From Dinoroseobacter sp965279125 (GTDB lineage Bacteria; Pseudomonadota; Alphaproteobacteria; Rhodobacterales; Rhodobacteraceae), in contig CBDIHL010000014.1 of the NCBI GenBank assembly GCA_965279125.1, forward strand, positions 1 to 64,000: 64,000 bases of DNA. The letters are read 5' to 3'. Under the pieces are notes generated by a model. It did no database searches. It saw nothing but the letters and a program-made list of their open reading frames with translations, and was not told the origin of the DNA. This document shows positions 59,350 through 64,000 of this stretch, piece by piece (position 1 is the stretch's first letter; each line of letters opens with the position of its first letter). The position numbers and the translations under genes are program-made.

Positions 59350-60270
59350 ATGGACGGGTCCCGAGCGATTTCGGCTTTTCTAGAGGCACAAGCCGCTGAA
59401 CGAAACGCGTCCCATAACACGCGCATGGGGTATGGGCGGGATTTGCTGGATTTTACGGATTGGACCGGGCGGCGCGGGCTGTCGATAGAGACAATGTTGC
59501 GCGCCGATATTGAGGCCTATTTGGTGTCTTGCGAGGCTGAAGGGTTAGCACGCGCGACACGGGCGCGGCGCCTTTCGGCGATCCGGCAATTTTTTCGGTT
59601 CGCCTATGAAGAGAAGTGGCGGGCCGACAATCCGGCTTTGCAGATCACGGGTCCCGGTCGCGCGAAACGCTTGCCCAAAACGCTGAGCGAAGGGGATGTG
59701 GACGCGCTGCTGGAGGCTGCGCGCACCTGTGGTCGGACACAAGCCGAGCGGTTGCGCGACATTTGCCTGATGGAGTTATTGTACGCCACCGGCATGCGGG
59801 TGACGGAATTGGTGTCTTTGCCGTTGGCGTCGGCGAAAGGCGATCCTCGGTTGCTGCTGGTGCGCGGGAAAGGTGGCAAGGAACGGATGGTTCCGCTGTC
59901 GACCCCAGCGCGCGCGGCCCTTGCGGCTTGGCTTGCCCATGTCGAAACGCAGGTTGAGCCCGGTGCCACGCCTCCGAAGTTCCTGTTCCCGTCCCGTGGG
60001 GCCAGCGGACATCTCACGCGCCACCGGGTCTACGGATTGATCAAAGGGTTTGCCCTGAAAGCGGGCCTTGATCCGGCGGCGGTCACACCGCATGTGCTGC
60101 GCCATGCCTTTGCGACGCATTTGTTGTCTAACGGGGCCGATTTGCGCGCGATCCAAACATTGCTGGGCCATGCGGATATCGCCACGACGGAGATTTACAC
60201 CCATGTTCTTGATGCGCGTCTGAAAGATTTGGTGCTGACCCATCATCCTTTGGCCGATCAGGACGGCTGA
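59350..60270 (+). CDS. xerD: Site-specific tyrosine recombinase XerD
   Basis: Recombinase that, with XerC, resolves chromosome dimers at dif. N-terminal core-binding domain (1-105), catalytic domain with the full tyrosine-recombinase set: Arg150 (ATGMRVTEL), Lys174 (GKGGKER), His248 and Arg251 (HVLRHAFATHL), His274 (LLGHADI) and Tyr283 (EIYTHV). 306 aa is typical for Xer proteins, and the GADLRAIQTLLGHADIATTEIYTHV-type ending (partly quoted) fits XerD better than phage integrases. No attachment site or mobile element is nearby. ATG 59350 lies 1 nt after the previous stop. Confidence 0.92.
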   Translation: MDGSRAISAFLEAQAAERNASHNTRMGYGRDLLDFTDWTGRRGLSIETMLRADIEAYLVSCEAEGLARATRARRLSAIRQFFRFAYEEKWRADNPALQITGPGRAKRLPKTLSEGDVDALLEAARTCGRTQAERLRDICLMELLYATGMRVTELVSLPLASAKGDPRLLLVRGKGGKERMVPLSTPARAALAAWLAHVETQVEPGATPPKFLFPSRGASGHLTRHRVYGLIKGFALKAGLDPAAVTPHVLRHAFATHLLSNGADLRAIQTLLGHADIATTEIYTHVLDARLKDLVLTHHPLADQDG

Positions 60271-60334
60271 GGGATTGAAGCCCCTGCCCAGCATCCCCAT
60301 AACAAAAGCTTAATCGGCAAAGGCGGTATGGTTA

Positions 60335-61642
60335 ATGGATATGAGCGCGCTCGACACGAGCTTCTGGATCACGTCAGCGGTCATTATCGCGCTGTTGGTC
60401 TGCTCGGGGTTTTTCTCAGGCTCTGAGACAGCGTTGACGGCCGCGTCTCGGGGCAAATTGCGGTCCATGTCCGACCGCGACAAAAGTGCCGGAGCCGGGA
60501 AAGCGCTGGCCTTGAAAGAGGATAACGAGCGGCTGATCGGCGGCATCCTTTTGGGCAATAACCTTGCAAATATTCTAGCAACTTCGCTCGCTACCGCTTT
60601 GTTTACGCGGACGTTTGGCGAGTCCGGTGTTGCGCTTGCGACGTTGGTGATGACAGCACTTGTACTGGTCTTTGCGGAAGTGTTGCCGAAGACCTATGCG
60701 ATCAATGATCCCGAGAAAACGGCGTCACGGGCGGCCCCGTTGGTTGGTCTGATCATCGTCGTTCTGTCACCGGTGGTGGCTGCTGTGCGCGTGATCGTTC
60801 GAGGTGTCTTGCGCCCCTTTGGCGTGCGTATTGATGCCGGTGCGAACATGCTTTCGGTGCGCGAAGAGATCATGGGCGCGTTAACCATTGGCCATTCCGA
60901 GGGCGTCGTCGAAAAAGAAGACCGTGACCGGCTTCTCGGGGCGCTCGATTTGGGCGACCGCACGGTTGAAGAGATCATGTTGCACCGCTCGAAGATCGAG
61001 ATGATTGATGCAGATGACGCGCCCGAAACGATCCTGTCTCAATGCTTGGAAAGCTCGCATACGCGCCTGCCGATTTTCCGAGAGGACCGCGAAAATATCG
61101 TCGGTGTGATCCATGCCAAGAACCTTCTGCGGGCGATGGACAAGTTGATGCGCGGCCCGGATGCCTCCGCCGCGGCCCTGTCGGTGTTCAAGGTTACAGA
61201 CGTTGCGATGACGCCGTATTTCGTGCCGGAGACGACGACGCTTGACGACCAGATGCGGCAATTTCTCAAGCGTCACACGCACTTCGCGCTCGTTGTTGAT
61301 GAATATGGAGCGCTACAGGGTCTGATTACGCTTGAAGACATTCTGGAAGAAATTGTGGGCGAGATCACCGATGAATTTGACCCGAGCGCTGATCATCCGG
61401 TGCGCGCGACCGACGATGGCAGTTTCTTGATCGACGGGGCGATGACGATCCGCGATCTGAACCGCGCCACTGATTGGAACCTGCCGGATGAAGAGGCCAA
61501 CACCGTTGCGGGCCTCGTTATCCACGAAGCCCAAACAATCCCGACGCAAGGCCAGGTGTTCTCGTTTCACGGGTTCCGATTTGAGGTGATGACGCGCAAA
61601 GACAACCGTCTTGTGCGCCTCAAAGTTCGCGAACTTGGTTAA
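60335..61642 (+). CDS. CNNM/CorC-HlyC family transporter-like protein
   Basis: Inner-membrane protein of 435 aa in the DUF21-CBS-CorC family linked to Mg2+/Co2+ efflux. DUF21 domain with three to four membrane helices (about 7-155; SAVIIALLVCSGFFSGSETAL, NNLANILATSLATALFTR), two CBS domains (about 215-335; MLHRSKIEMIDADD, FALVVDEYGALQGLITLEDILEEIVGEI in outline) and a C-terminal CorC/HlyC domain (FLIDGAMTIRDLNRATDW). ATG 60335 or ATG 60341 are both possible. It overlaps the convergent HerA-like gene by 4 nt. Confidence 0.9.
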   Translation: MDMSALDTSFWITSAVIIALLVCSGFFSGSETALTAASRGKLRSMSDRDKSAGAGKALALKEDNERLIGGILLGNNLANILATSLATALFTRTFGESGVALATLVMTALVLVFAEVLPKTYAINDPEKTASRAAPLVGLIIVVLSPVVAAVRVIVRGVLRPFGVRIDAGANMLSVREEIMGALTIGHSEGVVEKEDRDRLLGALDLGDRTVEEIMLHRSKIEMIDADDAPETILSQCLESSHTRLPIFREDRENIVGVIHAKNLLRAMDKLMRGPDASAAALSVFKVTDVAMTPYFVPETTTLDDQMRQFLKRHTHFALVVDEYGALQGLITLEDILEEIVGEITDEFDPSADHPVRATDDGSFLIDGAMTIRDLNRATDWNLPDEEANTVAGLVIHEAQTIPTQGQVFSFHGFRFEVMTRKDNRLVRLKVRELG

Positions 61643-63189
61643 CGCCCTTTGAACAGACCACCAAGGATGCCCCGGACCAATTTTCGGCCCGTGGTTCCGG
61701 TCAATTCCTTCATCACCATCTTGGTCATGGCCTCGCCGAAGTTTTGCTCGCGGCTTGAGCGGCGTGAGGAGGAACGCGTCACCCGCGTCCCGGAATAGCG
61801 CCGCCCTGCCCTATATTCCCGCTCGGCAGCGGAGGCCTCTTCCTCAGCTTCTTCGGCGGCTTCGGCTTCTTTCGCGGCGGTCTCGGCGCGTTTGCGCAGT
61901 ACCTCATAGGCGGTTTCGCGGTCCAGACGGGTGTCGTATTTGCCCCGCACCGGAGAGGCCGCGAGCGTTTCGGCCCGTTGCATCGGCGTGATCGGGCCGA
62001 GTTGCGAAGATGGTGGCCGGATCAGGGTACGCTCGGCCATGCCGGGAATGCCCTTGCGCCCGAGGAAACTGGTAACAGCCTCGCCGACGCCGACTTCACG
62101 GATCGCCTGCTCGATATTTATGCGGGGATTGTCGCGGTAGGTTTGTGCCGCCATTTTCAAGGCCTTACGGTCGCGGGCGGTATAGGCGCGCAGGGCATGT
62201 TGCACGCGGTTGCCGAGCTGGCCGAGAATATCTTCGGGCACATCATCTGGGTTCTGGGTGCAAAAATAAACGCCCACGCCCTTGGAACGTATGAGGCGCG
62301 CAACTTGCTCAACCTTATCAAGAAGGGCTTTGGGCGCGTCATCAAACAGCAGATGTGCTTCATCGAAGAAGAAGACCAATTTGGGCTTATCGGGGTCGCC
62401 CACCTCTGGCAAAGTCTCAAACAACTCGCTGAGCAGCCACAGGAGGAACGTTGCGTAAAGCCTTGGTGACGCCATCAATTTATCGGCCGACAGGATGTTG
62501 ATCTGGCCGCGCCCTTCAGGTGTGACATGCATCAAATCGGCCAAATCGAGCGCGGGTTCCCCAAAAAACTCTGCACCGCCTTGGTTTTCCAGCACCATCA
62601 AGCGCCGCTGAATGGCTCCGATGGACGCGACAGAGATGTTGCCGTAACGCAGGCTCAGCTCGCCACGCGCTTCACCCACCCAGACAAGAAGGGACTGTAA
62701 GTCTTTGAGATCGCACAAGCCTAACCCTTGCTCATCGGCAATCCTGAACGCGATGTTCAGTATTCCTTCTTGCGCTTCGGACAGCTCCAACAAGCGGCTT
62801 AGCAGCAATGGACCCATTTCAGCGACGGTAGTGCGCACCGGATGGCCGTCTTTGCCGAACATGTCCCAGAAGGTGACGGGGAACGCCTCGTAAGTGTAGG
62901 TTTCTGTGATGCCGATTGTCTCGGCCCGGGACAGGAAGGCGTCATGCAATTTGTGACCGGCATCGCCGGCGCGCGACAGACCAGATAAATCGCCCTTCAC
63001 ATCCGACAGAAATACCGGAACGCCCATGGCCGAGAAGCCTTCTGCCAAGATTTGCAGGGTGACAGTTTTACCGGTTCCGGTTGCCCCTGCGATTAGGCCG
63101 TGGCGGTTTGCATAATCCAAACGCAAGTGCTGGGCTTCGGCATAGGCATCACCGCCGCCGCCTACGAAAATTCGATCCGCCTGATGCAT
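61639..63189 (-). CDS. HerA-like ATPase, DUF853 (YjgR) family
   Basis: P-loop ATPase of the FtsK/HerA class, 516 aa. Walker A GLIAGATGTGKTVTLQ (residues 32-47), VFLSDVKGDLSG, Walker B KLVFFFDEAHLLFDDAP, sensor VYFCTQNPDDVPEDILGQLGNR (outline), and a Glu/Ala-rich helix followed by basic RYSGTRVTRSSSRRSSR. YjgR-like proteins are widespread and of uncertain role, often called DUF853 ATPases. ATG 63189 (MHQADRIFVGGGGDAY) has GGGGAAGGG upstream; the longer frame to 63225 lacks one. Confidence 0.88.
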   Translation of the reverse strand: MHQADRIFVGGGGDAYAEAQHLRLDYANRHGLIAGATGTGKTVTLQILAEGFSAMGVPVFLSDVKGDLSGLSRAGDAGHKLHDAFLSRAETIGITETYTYEAFPVTFWDMFGKDGHPVRTTVAEMGPLLLSRLLELSEAQEGILNIAFRIADEQGLGLCDLKDLQSLLVWVGEARGELSLRYGNISVASIGAIQRRLMVLENQGGAEFFGEPALDLADLMHVTPEGRGQINILSADKLMASPRLYATFLLWLLSELFETLPEVGDPDKPKLVFFFDEAHLLFDDAPKALLDKVEQVARLIRSKGVGVYFCTQNPDDVPEDILGQLGNRVQHALRAYTARDRKALKMAAQTYRDNPRINIEQAIREVGVGEAVTSFLGRKGIPGMAERTLIRPPSSQLGPITPMQRAETLAASPVRGKYDTRLDRETAYEVLRKRAETAAKEAEAAEEAEEEASAAEREYRAGRRYSGTRVTRSSSRRSSREQNFGEAMTKMVMKELTGTTGRKLVRGILGGLFKGR

Positions 63190-63264
63190 GAGTTGCCCTT
63201 CCCCGGAAACACTGTTTCGCGGCACAATACATTCTTAACCCTTCTGTGCCAGTCTATCGGTGTG

Positions 63265-63342
63265 GTTCACACGCCTTTCGTGGATGGTGTGAACAGTTTT
63301 CCTCCCTGTCGACTGGCCGCGCTTTCGGGCGCGGCTTTTTTT
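63265..63342 (+). ncRNA. Candidate small RNA with a CCUCC linker
   Basis: 8-bp perfect hairpin GTTCACAC (63265-63272) with GTGTGAAC (63287-63294), a single-stranded linker AGTTTTCCTCCCTGTCGACTG containing CCTCC (63301-63305), complementary to Shine-Dalgarno sequences, and a strong terminator at 63316-63342. No plus-strand gene lies upstream. The pattern (hairpin, anti-SD linker, terminator) resembles sRNAs that block ribosome sites, and the Rhodobacter CcsR family is known to use CCUCC motifs, but this is not a clear copy of those. No convincing promoter was found, so the 5' end is open. Confidence 0.45.
63316..63342 (+). terminator. Strong Rho-independent terminator with no upstream gene
   Basis: 7-bp GC stem GCCGCGC (63316-63322) with GCGCGGC (63329-63335), loop TTTCGG, followed by T7 at 63336-63342. 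It reads on the plus strand only. Confidence 0.87.
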
Positions 63343-63377
63343 GCGGTTTTTCTCAGGTTTTTTGCATATTTTAGCTG

Positions 63378-63406
63378 TTGACCGATCCCTCGGGACGCCG
63401 TAGCGT
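63378..63406 (+). promoter_or_regulatory. Predicted promoter upstream of ialB or of a second RNA
   Basis: TTGACC at 63378-63383 and TAGCGT at 63401-63406 with a 17-nt spacer. The -35 match is good and the -10 is weak. Transcription would start near 63413, in front of the hairpin at 63451-63482 and the ialB gene. Confidence 0.35.
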
Positions 63407-63450
63407 GCGGCTTATAACGAAGTCGGCCTAGTTCGACAGGGAGAAAAAGA

Positions 63451-63482
63451 CAAAAGAGGTTCGCAATCGCGGGCCTCTTTTG
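63451..63482. terminator. Hairpin with 9-bp stem, terminator-like
   Basis: CAAAAGAGG (63451-63459) with CCTCTTTTG (63474-63482) and a 14-nt loop. The stem itself ends in TTTTG on both strands, and on the minus strand TCTTTTTC follows, so it could stop transcription either way. On the plus strand it would act as an attenuator about 105 nt before ialB. Confidence 0.5.
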
Positions 63483-63587
63483 CATTGGTCAGGTGGGGTG
63501 CGGAAGCTTGCCAATCTGCGAAATCGATCTGCCATTCCGATCCGCCTCATGATATCGCCTGACAAAAGAGTCGTTAGGGAGAGGGTC

Positions 63588-64000
63588 ATGAGGTCCGTCG
63601 AAAATTTTGTGCGCATGAGTGTTTTTGCAGGGGCCCTAATGGGGGCCGCAGGGATGGCAACGGCTCAAGAGGCAGAACTGCCGCTCGGCCAGCCCGTGCC
63701 CCCGCGCATTGGTGAGACCTATGTCGCTGAGGAATTTGATGATTGGCAAATTCGCTGTGTTCGCCAAGAAGAAGGCACGTTTGAGCCGTGCCAGATGTAT
63801 CAGCTTTTGATTGATGCGGATGGAACCAGTGTTGCCGAGATGACCGCTTTTGCCCTGCCGCCCGGACAGACCGCGATAGCTGGTGCGACGATCATTACAC
63901 CCCTGGAAACGGCGCTGTCCGAGGGCGTGCAGTTTTTCATCGATGACTCCGAGCCTTTGGTCTATACCTTTGATTTTTGCAACCAATTGGGATGCTATGC
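63588..64000 (+). CDS. Invasion-associated locus B (IalB) family protein, 5' part
   Basis: Gene cut by the window edge; 137 codons are visible. Signal peptide to about residue 26 (SVFAGALMGAAGMATAQ), then the IalB-like opening PPRIGETYVAEEFDDWQIRCVRQ (outline), with Cys57 and Cys68 in the usual places, and later ALPPGQTAIAGATIITPLETAL and FDFCNQLGCYA. IalB proteins are periplasmic or outer-membrane-linked; first seen in Bartonella invasion, but common in free-living Rhodobacteraceae where the role is unknown. GGGAGAGGG lies just before ATG 63588. Confidence 0.88.
   Translation, partial: MRSVENFVRMSVFAGALMGAAGMATAQEAELPLGQPVPPRIGETYVAEEFDDWQIRCVRQEEGTFEPCQMYQLLIDADGTSVAEMTAFALPPGQTAIAGATIITPLETALSEGVQFFIDDSEPLVYTFDFCNQLGCY

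Larger units (their letters stand above)
63190..63587. other. 398-nt gene-free spacer holding RNA-like elements
   Basis: Divergent spacer between the HerA-like gene and ialB. It contains no convincing open frame. It holds a hairpin plus terminator unit on the plus strand (63265-63342), a promoter-like pair at 63378-63406 and a further 9-bp hairpin at 63451-63482. Poly-T rich DNA (63336-63362) follows the first unit. Confidence 0.7.

Noticed and set aside
59350..60270. Tyrosine recombinase as a sign of an integrated element
   Set aside because: Length and motifs fit chromosomal XerD, and the neighbours are housekeeping genes without repeats, att sites or phage genes.
1..64000. CRISPR arrays, insertion sequences, prophage or secretion loci
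   Set aside because: No direct-repeat arrays with spacers, transposase-like proteins, terminal inverted repeats or phage structural genes were found.

Overview
The window reads as chromosomal DNA of a marine-type alphaproteobacterium of the Rhodobacteraceae (Roseobacter group). The main reason is the opening block, dusB-ntrB-ntrC-ntrY-ntrX-trkA-trkH-hfq-hflX, a gene order typical of that family. Supporting signs are an NtrC without the sigma54-contact loop, an IalB-family protein, a class II DAHP synthase and many Rhodobacterales-style conserved genes. G+C is moderately high. I see no phage, insertion sequence, CRISPR array, rRNA or tRNA, so this is almost entirely core genome.

Layout. 1-11.8 kb: nitrogen two-component systems, Trk potassium uptake, Hfq and HflX, all on the plus strand. 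11.8-23.6 kb: penicillin-acylase-like hydrolase, SYLF lipoprotein, hemB, a small membrane protein, mfd, a Bcr/CflA exporter with a DsbA/FrnE oxidoreductase, an XRE-cupin regulator and aroQ. 23.6-25.5 kb: rpsB-tsf with a structured leader. 25.5-28.3 kb: a TetR regulator divergent from psuK-psuG (pseudouridine breakdown). 28.4-33.1 kb: DUF502 membrane protein, a frameshifted oligopeptide-binding protein, a candidate sRNA, 3-hydroxybutyrate dehydrogenase and a patatin. 33.1-40.5 kb: the complete phosphate regulon phoR-pstSCAB-phoU-phoB with a clear triple Pho box before pstS. 40.7-49.1 kb: an unknown receiver-like protein, a transsulfuration-type PLP enzyme, gamma carbonic anhydrase, gmk, yicC, a PAS protein, class II DAHP synthase, a GlxA-type regulator and a soluble aldose dehydrogenase. 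49.3-54.5 kb: a five-gene branched-chain amino-acid (Liv-type) ABC transporter. 54.5-64 kb: lytic transglycosylase, ssb, aroB-aroK, a 45-residue membrane protein coupled to a secreted helical protein, xerD, a CorC/HlyC-type transporter, a HerA-like ATPase and the start of an ialB gene.

Functional threads. Nutrient sensing dominates: nitrogen (NtrBC, NtrYX), phosphate (PhoBR-Pst) and potassium (Trk). Three shikimate-pathway steps (aroG-type, aroQ, aroB-aroK) are scattered. Genes are tightly packed, with many ATGA overlaps and several TTG starts.

The most interesting unexplained signals are non-coding. Orphan Rho-independent terminators stand without an upstream gene (about 31.1, 46.9 and 63.3 kb), each suggesting a small RNA or leader. 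The rpsB leader is strongly folded. Repeated TGCAAA elements lie before an unknown gene. The hexamer GTTAAC is clearly over-abundant inside genes, where it brings in the otherwise less used Leu codon TTA before Thr. No wholly new multi-gene system is evident.
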